Shown here one piece after another: positions 48,692 to 57,301 of a stretch of DNA of 64,000 nucleotides. Each line of letters starts with the position of its first letter. Position 1 is the stretch's first letter. Under the pieces are notes generated by a model, which was not told the DNA's origin, did not search any database, and was given only the letters and a program-made list of their open reading frames with translations. This DNA is from Pseudomonas oryzihabitans (GTDB lineage Bacteria; Pseudomonadota; Gammaproteobacteria; Pseudomonadales; Pseudomonadaceae). The translations under genes and the position numbers were made by a program. The stretch is taken from the NCBI RefSeq assembly GCF_007665395.1, contig NZ_VDND01000002.1:310001-374000 (forward strand), written 5' to 3'.

Positions 48692-48973
48692 TTACGGCTT
48701 GGGCTGGGTAGCCGGCGCGGTGCCATTGGTGGTGCCGGTGGCCGGGCTCACCGAGGTGGCCTCGCCCTTGGACTGCTCCTTGGCAGCCTCGTTGGCGGCT
48801 TCGTTGCGCTGCTCGGCAGCCTTGTTGCTCTGCTCAGCGGCTTTGTTCAGGTTTTCCTGGGCTTTCTGTTCGGTCTTGGCAGCGTCTTGAGCCTTGTTTT
48901 CGGAAGGCTTGTCACAGGCGGCGAGGCCGAAGGCGGCAGTGAAGAGCAGGGCAATGGCGAAGGGCTTTTTCAT
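48692..48973 (-). CDS. Small coiled-coil lipoprotein
   Basis: Predicted lipoprotein of 93 residues. The signal peptide MKKPFAIALLFTAAFGLAAC has its lipobox LAAC with Cys20 lipidated. The mature part is a short Ala/Glu/Lys/Asn-rich helix with repeated AAEQ-type heptads (KAAEQSNKAAEQRNEAANEA), then a Thr/Pro/Gly tail. AAGGAG lies at ideal spacing. It resembles Lpp/OprI in style only: the last residue is Pro, so no Lpp-type peptidoglycan link is evident. I do not recognise the family. Confidence 0.85.
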   Translation of the reverse strand: MKKPFAIALLFTAAFGLAACDKPSENKAQDAAKTEQKAQENLNKAAEQSNKAAEQRNEAANEAAKEQSKGEATSVSPATGTTNGTAPATQPKP

Positions 48974-49094
48974 GTGTTTTCTCCTTATAGAACTACACGA
49001 CAGCCGTTCGAGCACCCCGCCAAAAGTTAAGTTCCGCGTCTGGCCCGCGCGTCGCGCAAATTCCTACCTGGGTCGCGAACCGAGATCGGCACGG

Positions 49095-49121
49095 TTGAAA
49101 TGTCGCGGGGCGCCCCCATCT
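49095..49121 (+). promoter_or_regulatory. Heat-shock (sigma-32) promoter of htpG
   Basis: TTGAAA (49095-49100), 13 bases, then CCCCATCT (49114-49121). This matches the RpoH consensus CTTGAAA-N13/14-CCCCATNT at nearly every position. The htpG start is 54 bases downstream. The match fits the known heat induction of htpG. Confidence 0.9.
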
Positions 49122-49174
49122 CCGCGACATCGCCAGGCATCTGGTGCGTATCTATCGATAGCGGAGTTCGTAGC

Positions 49175-51079
49175 ATGAGTGTGGAGACTCAAAAGGAAAC
49201 CCTAGGCTTCCAGACCGAAGTGAAGCAGCTGCTTCACCTGATGATTCACTCGTTGTATTCCAACAAGGAAATCTTCCTGCGCGAATTGATTTCCAACGCG
49301 TCCGACGCGGCCGACAAGCTCAGGTTCGAGGCGCTGTCCAAGCCCGAACTGCTCGAAGGCGGGGATACGCTGAAGATTCGCCTGAGCTTCGATAAGGACG
49401 CGGGCACCGTCACCCTCGAGGACAACGGCATCGGCATGAGTCGTGAGGAGGTCATCGCCCACCTCGGTACCATCGCCAAATCCGGCACCGCCGATTTCCT
49501 GAAGAACCTCAGCGGCGACCAGAAGAAGGATTCCAACCTCATCGGCCAGTTCGGCGTGGGCTTCTACTCGGCCTTCATCGTCGCCGACCAGGTCGACGTC
49601 TATACCCGTCGCGCCGGCCATCCGGCCGCCGAGGGTGTGCACTGGTCGTCCAAGGGGGAAGGGGAGTTCGAGGTCGCGAACATCGACAAGCCCGAGCGCG
49701 GTACCCGCATCGTGCTGCACCTCAAGCCCGAGGAAAGCGAATTCGCCGATGGCTGGCGCCTGCGCAACGTGGTCAAGAAGTACTCCGACCACATCGGCCT
49801 GCCCATCGAGCTGCCCAAGGAGCACCACGGCAGCGACGAGGAGAAACCCGCCGAGCAGGAATGGGAAACCGTCAACCGCGCCAGCGCGCTCTGGACCCGT
49901 CCGCGTACCGAGCTCAAGGACGAGGACTACCAGGAGTTCTACAAGCACGTCGGCCATGACTTCGAGAATCCCCTGACCTGGAGCCACAACAAGGTCGAGG
50001 GCAAGCTCGAATACACCTCGCTGCTGTACGTGCCGGCTCGCGCGCCCTTCGATCTCTACCAGCGCGAAGCGCCCAAGGGCCTCAAGCTCTATGTGCAGCG
50101 CGTCTTCATCATGGACCAGGCCGACCAGTTCCTGCCGCTGTACCTGAGATTCATCAAGGGGGTGGTGGACTCCAACGACCTGTCGCTGAACGTCTCCCGC
50201 GAGATCCTGCAGAAGGATCCGGTGATCGACTCCATGAAGTCGGCGCTGACCAAGCGCGTGCTGGACATGCTGGAGAAGCTGGCCAAGAACGAGCCGGAGC
50301 AGTACCAGTCGTTCTGGGGTCACTTCGGCCAAGTGCTCAAGGAAGGTCCGGCGGAAGACTTCGCCAACCGCGAGAAGATCGCCGGCCTGCTGCGCTTCGC
50401 CTCGACCCATAACGGCGACGATGCCCAGAACGTGTCCCTGGCCGACTACATTGGCCGGATGAAGGAAGGTCAGGACAAGATCTACTACCTGACCGGCGAG
50501 AGCCACGCGCAGATCAAGAACAGCCCGCACCTGGAAGTCTTCCGCAAGAAGGGTGTCGAGGTCCTGCTGCTGACCGACCGCATCGACGAGTGGCTGATGA
50601 GCTACCTCACCGAGTTCGACGGCAAGCACTTCGTCGACGTCGCCCGCGGCGATCTCGACCTCGGCAAGCTGGATAGCGAAGAAGACAAGCAGGCCCAGGA
50701 AGAGGTCGCCAAGACCAAGGAAGGGCTGGTGGAACGCCTCAAGCAGGCCCTGGACGCCCAGGTCAGCGAGGTGCGCGTGTCCCATCGCCTGACCGATTCG
50801 CCAGCGATCCTGGCCATCGGTGAGCAGGACCTCGGCCTGCAGATGCGCCGGATCCTGGAAGCCAGCGGCCAGAAGGCACCGGACTCCAAGCCGATCTTCG
50901 AGATCAATCCGCAGCATCCGCTGATCGAGAAGCTCGATGCCGAGCCCGACGAGGACCGCTTCGCCGACCTGTCGCACATCCTGTTCGATCAGGCCGCGCT
51001 GGCTGCCGGCGACAGCCTCAAGGATCCCGCCGCCTATGTCCGCCGGTTAAACAAATTGCTGGTGGAATTGTCCGCTTAA
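49175..51079 (+). CDS. htpG: Chaperone HtpG (Hsp90)
   Basis: ATP-dependent Hsp90 chaperone of the cytoplasm, 634 residues. The ATPase motifs are [35 protein letters not shown] and [13 protein letters not shown]. The middle domain carries [28 protein letters not shown] sequence with the catalytic arginine region. The ATG at 49175 matches HtpG N-termini ([16 protein letters not shown]); an in-frame start at 49100 lies inside the promoter and is rejected. Its terminator is split by a 139-bp insertion. Confidence 0.98.
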   Translation: MSVETQKETLGFQTEVKQLLHLMIHSLYSNKEIFLRELISNASDAADKLRFEALSKPELLEGGDTLKIRLSFDKDAGTVTLEDNGIGMSREEVIAHLGTIAKSGTADFLKNLSGDQKKDSNLIGQFGVGFYSAFIVADQVDVYTRRAGHPAAEGVHWSSKGEGEFEVANIDKPERGTRIVLHLKPEESEFADGWRLRNVVKKYSDHIGLPIELPKEHHGSDEEKPAEQEWETVNRASALWTRPRTELKDEDYQEFYKHVGHDFENPLTWSHNKVEGKLEYTSLLYVPARAPFDLYQREAPKGLKLYVQRVFIMDQADQFLPLYLRFIKGVVDSNDLSLNVSREILQKDPVIDSMKSALTKRVLDMLEKLAKNEPEQYQSFWGHFGQVLKEGPAEDFANREKIAGLLRFASTHNGDDAQNVSLADYIGRMKEGQDKIYYLTGESHAQIKNSPHLEVFRKKGVEVLLLTDRIDEWLMSYLTEFDGKHFVDVARGDLDLGKLDSEEDKQAQEEVAKTKEGLVERLKQALDAQVSEVRVSHRLTDSPAILAIGEQDLGLQMRRILEASGQKAPDSKPIFEINPQHPLIEKLDAEPDEDRFADLSHILFDQAALAAGDSLKDPAAYVRRLNKLLVELSA

Positions 51080-51087
51080 AGATGCAG

Positions 51088-51250
51088 AAGCCCGCTTAGG
51101 GCCTGTTCAAAGACTCGCGAGCTAGAGACAAACAAGGCGAAAAGACCTGAGGAAGCGGAGTTTACGCATGGTAAATGAGCATTCCGAAGGTCTTTTCAAC
51201 GCCGTTTGGCCGACGCGCAGCAGGCTTTGAACAGGATCTTAGGCGGGCTT
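51088..51250 (+). terminator. htpG terminator split by an insertion
   Basis: AAGCCCGC (51088-51095) and GCGGGCTT (51243-51250, then TTCTC) are perfect complements, now 147 bases apart. Removing the 139-bp element and one TTAG copy leaves the stem closed by a TTAG tetraloop followed by a T-rich run, i.e. a standard intrinsic terminator 8 bases after the htpG stop. The rejoined form is reconstruction. Confidence 0.8.
51100..51238. mobile_element. 139-bp palindromic MITE-like element, copy 1
   Basis: No coding capacity. The ends are inverted repeats with 11 perfect bases, CCTGTTCAAAG (51102-51112) and CTTTGAACAGG (51225-51235). Inside are nested stems AAAAGACC/GGTCTTTT (51140-51147 with 51189-51196), GGAA/TTCC, and TTTAC/GTAAA (51161-51165 with 51171-51175). 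TTAG flanks both sides (51096-51099, 51239-51242), a likely target-site duplication of the YTAR type used by IS5-group transposases. A second copy lies at 63210-63348. The name of the family is not known to me. Confidence 0.8.
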
Positions 51251-51277
51251 TTCTCTTTCCACCCTTCGGAGGACCCC

Positions 51278-52015
51278 ATGGTCGATGTCACTGTAAAACC
51301 CGTTTCCTACGAAATCGATGGCCAGACGTTCGAGAGCCAACTGGTGTACGCCACCAGCGGTACGCCCACCCGTCCGGGGGTGTTGCTCGCCCCCAACTGG
51401 ATGGGGGTGTCCCACGGCGCCGTGGAACAGGCCAAGCGCCTGGCCGAGGCCGATGGCCTGGCCTACCTGGTGGTGGATTTCTACGGCCGGGATGTCCGTC
51501 CGCAGAACGGCGACGAAGCCCTGGCGGCCATGACCCCGATCCGCGCGGATCGGGCCCTGCTGCGCCAGCGCATGCAGGCCGCCTACGCGGCGCTGGTCGC
51601 CCAGGCGGAGACGGCGGCGGTGGATGTCCACCAGATCGCTGCCATCGGCTTCTGCTTCGGCGGCTGTGCCGCGCTGGAGCTGGCCCGCGATGGCGCGGCG
51701 CTGAGCGCTGTGGTGACCTTCCACGCCAACCTGGATACGCCCAATCCGGCCGATGCGGCCCGTATCACCGGTCCGGTGCTGATCCTGCACGGCGCCGCCG
51801 ATCCCTTGGTACCGGACGAGCAACTCGCCGGTTTCCGCCAGGAGATGGACGCCGCCCAGGTGGATTGGCAGCTGCTGAGCTACGGCGGTGCGGTGCACTC
51901 CTTCACCGATCCCGAGGCGAACAATCCGGGCAAGCAGCAGTACCACCCGGTAGTGGCCAAGCGCGCCTTCCTGGCGATGCACAACCTGTTCGGCGAAGTC
52001 TTCGCCCAGGGCTGA
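51278..52015 (+). CDS. Dienelactone-hydrolase-family protein
   Basis: Alpha/beta hydrolase of 245 residues. The nucleophile Cys126 lies in the elbow GFCFGGC, with Asp175 (GAADPLVP) and His207 (GAVHSFTDP) completing the triad of dienelactone hydrolases. The true substrate is unknown; no aromatic-degradation genes are near. The ATG at 51278 has CGGAGG upstream. The frame stays open into the repeat element from 51206, but that extension is an accident of the insertion. Confidence 0.93.
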   Translation: MVDVTVKPVSYEIDGQTFESQLVYATSGTPTRPGVLLAPNWMGVSHGAVEQAKRLAEADGLAYLVVDFYGRDVRPQNGDEALAAMTPIRADRALLRQRMQAAYAALVAQAETAAVDVHQIAAIGFCFGGCAALELARDGAALSAVVTFHANLDTPNPADAARITGPVLILHGAADPLVPDEQLAGFRQEMDAAQVDWQLLSYGGAVHSFTDPEANNPGKQQYHPVVAKRAFLAMHNLFGEVFAQG

Positions 52016-52057
52016 TGCCTGCGCTGCCTGCCGGTCCCCGGGTCGGGGCCGGCAGGG

Positions 52058-52552
52058 TCAGCCACTGATGACTTCCTGGGTGAAGTCCAGCGGGCCGCGG
52101 CAACGGCGGCACAGATAGCGCCGTCCCTTGCGCACCAGGGCGTGACGCTGGGCGGTGAATTCGAAGCGACCATCCGGGCAGTTGCAGCGATACAGGTACA
52201 GGGTGCGGGCCCGTTGCGGCAATTCGTAGGTATGGCAGCGATCCGGCGGCAGCCCATAGACCCCGCGCATGATCAGTTGCCACTCCTCGCCATGGGGCCG
52301 GATGCTGCCACCGAACAGCTGATGCGCCACCAGATGCGCCACCTCGTGGGCCACGGTCTGTTCGAGGAAGTGGACGCGATTTTCCTGATAGAGCTGCCGG
52401 TTGAACCTCAGCCGATTCTCGGTGAGATGGGCGACGCCCGCGCGCTGGCCACGCAGGGCCAGGCTGACCTCGGGGCGAGGAAAACGACGTTTGAAGAAGG
52501 CCTCCGCCTGCCGATAGCAGTCTTCGACCCGGTCCGTGAGTTGTTCGGGCAT
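52058..52552 (-). CDS. sprT: SprT-family zinc metalloprotease
   Basis: SprT-like protein of 164 residues. The zinc-binding HExxH motif is at 69-73 (VAHEVAHLVAH), with a third histidine in IRPHGEEWQLIM. The C-terminal zinc ribbon has CNCPDG and CRRCRG. Related SPRTN proteases cleave DNA-protein crosslinks; the bacterial role is less clear. The ATG at 52552 follows AGAGG. It is transcribed in the same direction as the DnaJ-like gene, 25 bp downstream of it. Confidence 0.93.
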   Translation of the reverse strand: MPEQLTDRVEDCYRQAEAFFKRRFPRPEVSLALRGQRAGVAHLTENRLRFNRQLYQENRVHFLEQTVAHEVAHLVAHQLFGGSIRPHGEEWQLIMRGVYGLPPDRCHTYELPQRARTLYLYRCNCPDGRFEFTAQRHALVRKGRRYLCRRCRGPLDFTQEVISG

Positions 52553-52577
52553 GGGCAACCTCTGGCGAGGGGGTCGA

Positions 52578-53198
52578 TTATGCCGAAGCCCGCGTCTGCG
52601 CCCTAGCGTCGGCGGTCGGCTGATGGCCGTAGTGCCGACGCAGCGTATCCATGGCCGCATTGATGGCTTGCAGACGACCGGTGCTGCCACCATGGTCGGG
52701 ATGGTGACGGCTGGCGAGCTGCCGATAGCGCCGGCGGATCTGGCCGTAGTCCGCCGAGCGATCCAGGCCGAGCAGGCGCAGGGCTTCCAGCAGGTCGGAT
52801 TCGCCGTTGACCAGGGCCCAGAAGTGATTGAGCAGATTGGCCACATCGTCGGGCGTGGTGGTTTCCAGCTGGGTGAGGTCCAGGTAGTAGGCACGTAGCG
52901 GATCGGCCACCACCAGACCGGCCCTGGCGCGCAGGTAGGGGCGCAACTCGATGCGCAGCGCGCTGATGGTCAGCTCGGCGCGTTGTTCGGCGCGCAGCTG
53001 GTCGCGCAGCCGGTAGAGGGCGTTGAAGACGCGGAAGTGCAGGCGAAAGAGTTCGTAGTTGTCGGTCACCGGGCGCGGCGGGACCAGCGGCGAGCCGGCG
53101 CGGCGCAGGGCCTGCAGCAACTCGTACTCCGACAGGCTGGAGTGGGCCTCGAGCAGTTCCCGATACAGCGCCGCCATGAGCTCCTCGGCGTCGCTCAT
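52578..53198 (-). CDS. DnaJ-related protein with C-terminal J domain
   Basis: Co-chaperone-like protein of 206 residues. An N-terminal helical region (EELMAALYRELLEAHSSLSE onward) matches the DNAJ-related family, and a short J domain closes the protein with the essential HPD in RHHPDHGGS. The J domain being C-terminal is typical of this family. The start at 53198 is a judgement: an upstream in-frame ATG near 53297 would overlap the divergent ttcA start. The Hsp70 partner is not local. Confidence 0.85.
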   Translation of the reverse strand: MSDAEELMAALYRELLEAHSSLSEYELLQALRRAGSPLVPPRPVTDNYELFRLHFRVFNALYRLRDQLRAEQRAELTISALRIELRPYLRARAGLVVADPLRAYYLDLTQLETTTPDDVANLLNHFWALVNGESDLLEALRLLGLDRSADYGQIRRRYRQLASRHHPDHGGSTGRLQAINAAMDTLRRHYGHQPTADARAQTRASA

Positions 53199-53295
53199 GG
53201 CTGCCGGTCGCTCCGGACTGACGTTCGGGGTAGGGCGCCGGGCGCTTTGCGCGTAAAATGCCGGCCTTTCGTTTTTTCCTTTCGCGGATTCATCC

Positions 53296-54120
53296 ATGGG
53301 CACCCTTTCGGTCAACCAGAACAAGCTGCAGAAACGCCTGCGCCGTCTCACCGGCGAAGCCATCGCCGACTACAACATGATCGAGGACGGCGACAAGGTC
53401 ATGGTCTGCCTGTCCGGTGGCAAGGACAGCTACACCCTGCTCGACATGCTGCTCCATCTACAGAAGGTCGCGCCGATTCGCTTCGAGATCGTGGCGGTCA
53501 ACCTCGACCAGAAGCAGCCAGGATTTCCTGAACACGTTCTACCCCAATACCTGGCGGAGCTGGGGGTCGAATACCACATTCTGGAACGTGATACCTATTC
53601 CGTGGTGAAGGAAAAGATCCCCGAGGGCAAGACCACCTGTTCGCTATGCTCGCGCCTGCGCCGGGGCATCCTCTATACCTTCGCCGACGAGATCGGCGCG
53701 ACGAAGATGGCGCTCGGCCATCATCGTGACGACATGGTAGAAACCTTCTTCCTCAATTTGTTCCATGGCGGCACCCTCAAGGCCATGCCCCCCAAGCTGC
53801 GTGCCGACGACGGCCGCAACGTGGTGATCCGCCCGCTGGCCTATTGCAGCGAAAAGGACATCGAGGCCTACGCGGTGCTGCGCGAATTCCCCATCATTCC
53901 CTGCAACCTCTGCGGCTCCCAGGAAAACCTGCAGCGCAAGGTGGTCAAGGAGATGTTGCTGGACTGGGAGCGCAAGACGCCCGGTCGCACCGACATCATG
54001 TTCCGCGCCCTGCAGAACGTGGTGCCGTCGCAACTGGCCGATCGCGAGTTGTTCGACTTCGCCAGCCTCAAGATCGATGACAGCGCGACCCCGCGCTTCG
54101 TCCAGGTGATGAATCTCTGA
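53296..54120 (+). CDS. ttcA: tRNA 2-thiocytidine(32) synthetase TtcA
   Basis: ATP-dependent enzyme that thiolates C32 of certain tRNAs; 274 residues. The PP-loop SGGKDS is at 40-45. The iron-sulfur cluster cysteines are in [12 protein letters not shown] (about 115 and 118) and the later CNLCGS. Its TGA shares its last base with the ATG of the next gene, so a translationally coupled operon begins here. Confidence 0.97.
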   Translation: MGTLSVNQNKLQKRLRRLTGEAIADYNMIEDGDKVMVCLSGGKDSYTLLDMLLHLQKVAPIRFEIVAVNLDQKQPGFPEHVLPQYLAELGVEYHILERDTYSVVKEKIPEGKTTCSLCSRLRRGILYTFADEIGATKMALGHHRDDMVETFFLNLFHGGTLKAMPPKLRADDGRNVVIRPLAYCSEKDIEAYAVLREFPIIPCNLCGSQENLQRKVVKEMLLDWERKTPGRTDIMFRALQNVVPSQLADRELFDFASLKIDDSATPRFVQVMNL

Positions 54121-54791
54121 TGCGGGATTATTCCTGGCTGCTCGAATACGCCCTCAACCGCTGCGGTTCCCCCGCGGCGCTGGAGGCGCGACTGCCACGC
54201 CCGGTGGACGCGGCGGCCCTGAAAGCGGTCGGCGATGACCGCTACCTGTCGTTGCTGACCCGGCGCATCTTCCGCGCCGGGCTCAAGCACAGCCTGGTGG
54301 ACGCCAAGTGGCCGGCCTTCGAGGAGGTCTTCTTCGGCTTCGATCCGGAGAAGGTGGTGCTCATGGGCGGTGAGCGCCTGGAGCGGCTGATGCAGGACGC
54401 CCGCCTGATCCGCCACCTGGGCAAGTTGCGCAGCGTGCCGATCAACGCCCAGATGGTGCTCGACTTCCAGCGCAGCCACGGCAGTTTCGGCCAGTTGCTG
54501 GCCGACTGGCCGACGCAGGACATCGTCGGGCTGTGGGAGCTGCTGACCAAGCGCGGCAATCAGCTGGGTGGTCTGTCGGCCCAGCGTTTCCTGCGCATGG
54601 CCGGCAAGGACACCTTCCTGGCCACCGACGATGTGGTGACGGCGCTCAAGGCGCAGAACATCCTCGCCAAGGCGCCCACCGCCAAGCGTGATCGGCATCA
54701 GATGCAGGAGGCCTTCAACCTCTGGCAGGAACAGAGCGGCCGTCCGCTCTGCCAGCTGTCGGTGATGCTGGCGCTGACGGTGAATCATTGA
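54120..54791 (+). CDS. DNA-3-methyladenine glycosylase I (Tag)-like protein, divergent
   Basis: Protein of 223 residues similar to the Tag family: RRIFRAGLKHSLVDAKWPAF and FFGFDPEKV, then LMQDARLIRHLGKLRSVPIN correspond to Tag blocks. The protein lacks Tag's N-terminal Cys-Gly-Trp and C-terminal His/Cys zinc ligands. The residue aligned by eye with catalytic Glu38 of E. coli Tag is Arg. It may therefore not be a classical glycosylase. It overlaps ttcA by one base and the sirtuin gene by four, suggesting tight co-expression. Confidence 0.82.
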   Translation: MRDYSWLLEYALNRCGSPAALEARLPRPVDAAALKAVGDDRYLSLLTRRIFRAGLKHSLVDAKWPAFEEVFFGFDPEKVVLMGGERLERLMQDARLIRHLGKLRSVPINAQMVLDFQRSHGSFGQLLADWPTQDIVGLWELLTKRGNQLGGLSAQRFLRMAGKDTFLATDDVVTALKAQNILAKAPTAKRDRHQMQEAFNLWQEQSGRPLCQLSVMLALTVNH

Positions 54792-55552
54792 GCGATGCCC
54801 TGGCGCGGGCCCGGCGGCTGCTCGAGCGGGCTGAGCGAGTGCTGTTCATCACCGGTGCCGGGCTGTCCGCCGATTCGGGACTGCCGACCTACCGCGGCCT
54901 GGGCGGGCTGTACAACGGCCTCACCGACGAGGGCATCCCCATCGAGACGGCCCTGTCGGGCAGCATGCTGCGGCAGCGTCCCGGGATCTGCTGGCGCTAT
55001 CTGGCCGAACTCGGGCGCGCCTGCGCCGCGGCCAGGCCGAACGCTGCGCACCAGGCGATCAGTGATTTCGGCGTCAGTCACCCTGGCAGCTGGGTGTTGA
55101 CCCAGAACATCGACGGCTTTCATCGGCAGGCGGGTTTTCCGCCAGAACGGCTGATCGAGATCCACGGCCAGTTGGAGCCGTTGGCCTGCATGGAATGCGC
55201 CCAGGCGGTCGAAGAGGCGCAAGGTTATCTGGCCGGTCCACTGCCACCACGCTGTCCCGCCTGCGGCGGCATCCTGCGACCACCGGTGGTGCTGTTCGAG
55301 GAAGCCCTGCCGGCTGCCGAGCTGCAACGTCTGCAAGGGGCAGTGGAGGAGGGCTTCGACCTGGTGATTGCCGTAGGCACCACGGCCGCCTTCGGCTACA
55401 TCCAGGAGCCGATCAGCCGTACCCTGGCCGTGGGTGGCGACCTCATCGAGATCAATCCGGAGCGTTCGACGCTGAGCGCGCTGGCGACCGTTCATATGCA
55501 AAAAAGGGCCGTAGACGTCCTTCCTCGGCTTTTGAGTCACATCGATGGCTAA
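54788..55552 (+). CDS. Sir2-family NAD-dependent protein deacylase
   Basis: Sirtuin of 254 residues. The NAD site is ITGAGLSADSGLPTYRG, then TQNIDGFHRQAG, with the catalytic histidine in LIEIHGQLEP. The zinc cysteines are CMEC and CPAC. The start is probably a TTG at 54788 overlapping the previous stop (TTGA); no in-frame ATG lies near. It is related to CobB, which deacetylates acetyl-CoA synthetase. The link to the two upstream nucleic-acid genes is positional only. Confidence 0.92.
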   Translation: MSDALARARRLLERAERVLFITGAGLSADSGLPTYRGLGGLYNGLTDEGIPIETALSGSMLRQRPGICWRYLAELGRACAAARPNAAHQAISDFGVSHPGSWVLTQNIDGFHRQAGFPPERLIEIHGQLEPLACMECAQAVEEAQGYLAGPLPPRCPACGGILRPPVVLFEEALPAAELQRLQGAVEEGFDLVIAVGTTAAFGYIQEPISRTLAVGGDLIEINPERSTLSALATVHMQKRAVDVLPRLLSHIDG

Positions 55553-55621
55553 AAAAACTTGCTATCTGTGATCCAGGTCGGCAAGGTGTCGAAACTTTGA
55601 GAAAACGACACGGTCGTGCCC

Positions 55622-56293
55622 ATGCCAAGGAACCGCCTTGCACCCCTCGTGCCCCTGTCTTTCGTCTGTCTGCTCGCCGCCTGCGCGAGTGCACCGCAAG
55701 GCCCGGACTCCGTCGTCAATCAAGATCCTTCCCGCTCTTCCCGGACCCTACAGATCGCCTCGCTGCACGGCATGAGCGGTGCCGCGAACGGCGCCGAGAC
55801 TGGCGCCGTCGGCGCCCAGAATGACCAGCAGCGTCCGGTCTTCCCCCATACCCAGACACCGCACCCGCTCGACTGGGATCGCGAAGTCGGCCCGCGCCAG
55901 GCGCTGCCGAACCTGGCCGACCAGATCCTCGACCGCGCCACCCAGCTGGTGGGGACGCCCTACCGCCGGGGCGGCAGTACCCTGGCCGGGTTCGACTGCA
56001 GTGGCTTCGTCAACTACGTGTTCCGCGAGCGGGCCGGCATGACCCTGCCGCGCTCGACCCGCGAGATCATCGACCTGGAAGTGCCGGTGGTCAGCAAGAA
56101 TGATCTGGAACCGGGCGATCTGTTGCTGTTCAATAGCAACGGCCGTGGCCGGGTCAGTCACACCGGTATCTACATGGGCGAGGGCAAGTTCATCCATTCC
56201 TCCAGTCGTCGCAGCGGCGGGGTGCGGGTGGACAGCCTGAACGACCAGTACTGGAAGGTGAGTTTCCTGGAAGGCAAGCGCGTATTGCGCTGA
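55622..56293 (+). CDS. NlpC/P60 peptidoglycan endopeptidase lipoprotein (upstream paralogue)
   Basis: Cell-wall hydrolase of 223 residues, outer-membrane lipoprotein: lipobox LLAAC with Cys21. A linker of about 80 low-complexity residues precedes the NlpC/P60 domain (about 105-223). Catalytic Cys is in AGFDCSGFVNYVF, the His in RVSHTGIYMG, the third polar residue near HSSS. The ATG at 55622 is preferred to a GTG at 55616; neither has a good ribosome binding site. It is a paralogue of the next gene. Confidence 0.9.
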   Translation: MPRNRLAPLVPLSFVCLLAACASAPQGPDSVVNQDPSRSSRTLQIASLHGMSGAANGAETGAVGAQNDQQRPVFPHTQTPHPLDWDREVGPRQALPNLADQILDRATQLVGTPYRRGGSTLAGFDCSGFVNYVFRERAGMTLPRSTREIIDLEVPVVSKNDLEPGDLLLFNSNGRGRVSHTGIYMGEGKFIHSSSRRSGGVRVDSLNDQYWKVSFLEGKRVLR

Positions 56294-56389
56294 GGCGTAC
56301 CGCCGCGATAGTCGCCGGCGCGCCTCGAGGACCCGTCGGGGCTGCGTGGCAGGCCGACGGCGATCGACGGATAACTAAGGATTGCCCCC

Positions 56390-56926
56390 ATGCCGCATGC
56401 GGCTCGCCTCGGATTGTGTTGCCTCTTCCTGTTGCTGGCCGCCTGCGCCGGCCGCCCACCCCAGGCACCCGCACCGGTGGCGCCGGTGGTTTCCCGTCCG
56501 CTGCTGGAAAGCCAGGCCCAGGCCGCCAACGACGTGCTCTTTCGCGCCATCGGGCTGGTGGGCACACCCTATCGCTACGGCGGCAATACCCCGGCCGGTG
56601 GCTTCGACTGCAGCGGCCTGATCGGCTACGTCTACCGTGATGCCGCAGGGGTGACCCTGCCGCGTTCGACCCGCGAGATGATCAGCCTGGGCTCCCCCAA
56701 CGTGGCGCGTAATGCCCTGCAGCCCGGTGATCTGATCTTCTTCGCCACCGCCGGTGGTCGCCAGGTCAGCCACGCGGGTATCTACGTGGGAGAAGGGCGC
56801 TTCGTCCATGCGCCACGCACCGGCGGTACGGTGCGCCTGGACAGCCTGGCCAAGCCCTATTGGCAGAACAGCTACCTGCAGGCCAAGCGGGTACTGGTGA
56901 CGCCGAGCCTCGCCGGCGGCTATTGA
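56390..56926 (+). CDS. NlpC/P60 peptidoglycan endopeptidase lipoprotein (downstream paralogue)
   Basis: Cell-wall hydrolase of 178 residues. The signal peptide ends in lipobox LLAAC (Cys19). After a short Pro-rich linker comes the NlpC/P60 domain with Cys in GGFDCSGLIGYVY and His in QVSHAGIYVGEGRFVHAP. It shares the block LPRSTREM/I and the overall domain with the upstream gene, so the pair arose by duplication. The linker is about 60 residues shorter. It probably cleaves the D-Glu-DAP bond of peptidoglycan stem peptides. Confidence 0.92.
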   Translation: MPHAARLGLCCLFLLLAACAGRPPQAPAPVAPVVSRPLLESQAQAANDVLFRAIGLVGTPYRYGGNTPAGGFDCSGLIGYVYRDAAGVTLPRSTREMISLGSPNVARNALQPGDLIFFATAGGRQVSHAGIYVGEGRFVHAPRTGGTVRLDSLAKPYWQNSYLQAKRVLVTPSLAGGY

Positions 56927-56980
56927 ACCCCCCTCCGCCCGGGCCGCTCGAATAGGCATCCAGCCCGTGCGGAGTCCTCC

Positions 56981-57301
56981 ATGCCCCAGGCGATACGTCT
57001 GCCGCCCCAGCCAGCTCGCTGCGAGCTGTGCGGCCGGGCGGCGCCGCTCACCCGCCATCACCTGATCCCCCGCTCGTTGCACGACAAGGCCTACGTGCGC
57101 AAGAAATTCGACCGCGTCAGCCGGATCACCGCCACCCTCTGGGTGTGCCGCCCCTGCCACAACCATATCCACCAGACCTTCGACGAAAAGACCCTGGCGC
57201 TGGAATACAACAGCCGCGAGCTGCTGCTCAGCGATGCCCGCATCCGCCAATTCGTCGACTGGCTGGCCGGCAAGCCCGACGGTTTCGTACCCAGGCGTTA
57301 G
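56981..57301 (+). CDS. Small HNH-type protein
   Basis: Protein of 106 residues with a zinc-finger/HNH arrangement: Cys14-x2-Cys17, His26-His27 in TRHHLIPRS, Cys56-x2-Cys59 and His60/His64 in CRPCHNHIHQTF. This fits a stand-alone HNH nuclease fold (beta-beta-alpha metal). It is short, with no toxin, restriction or phage partner nearby, so its role is unclear. A tail of about 30 residues ends VDWLAGKPDGFVPRR. Confidence 0.85.
   Translation: MPQAIRLPPQPARCELCGRAAPLTRHHLIPRSLHDKAYVRKKFDRVSRITATLWVCRPCHNHIHQTFDEKTLALEYNSRELLLSDARIRQFVDWLAGKPDGFVPRR

Noticed and set aside
47196..48890. 564-codon plus-strand frame over brnQ
   Set aside because: Wrong frame of the BCAA carrier and then through its terminator.
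51206..51277. N-terminal extension of the hydrolase gene into the repeat element
   Set aside because: Open only because of the insertion; a strong ribosome binding site and family similarity place the start at 51278.
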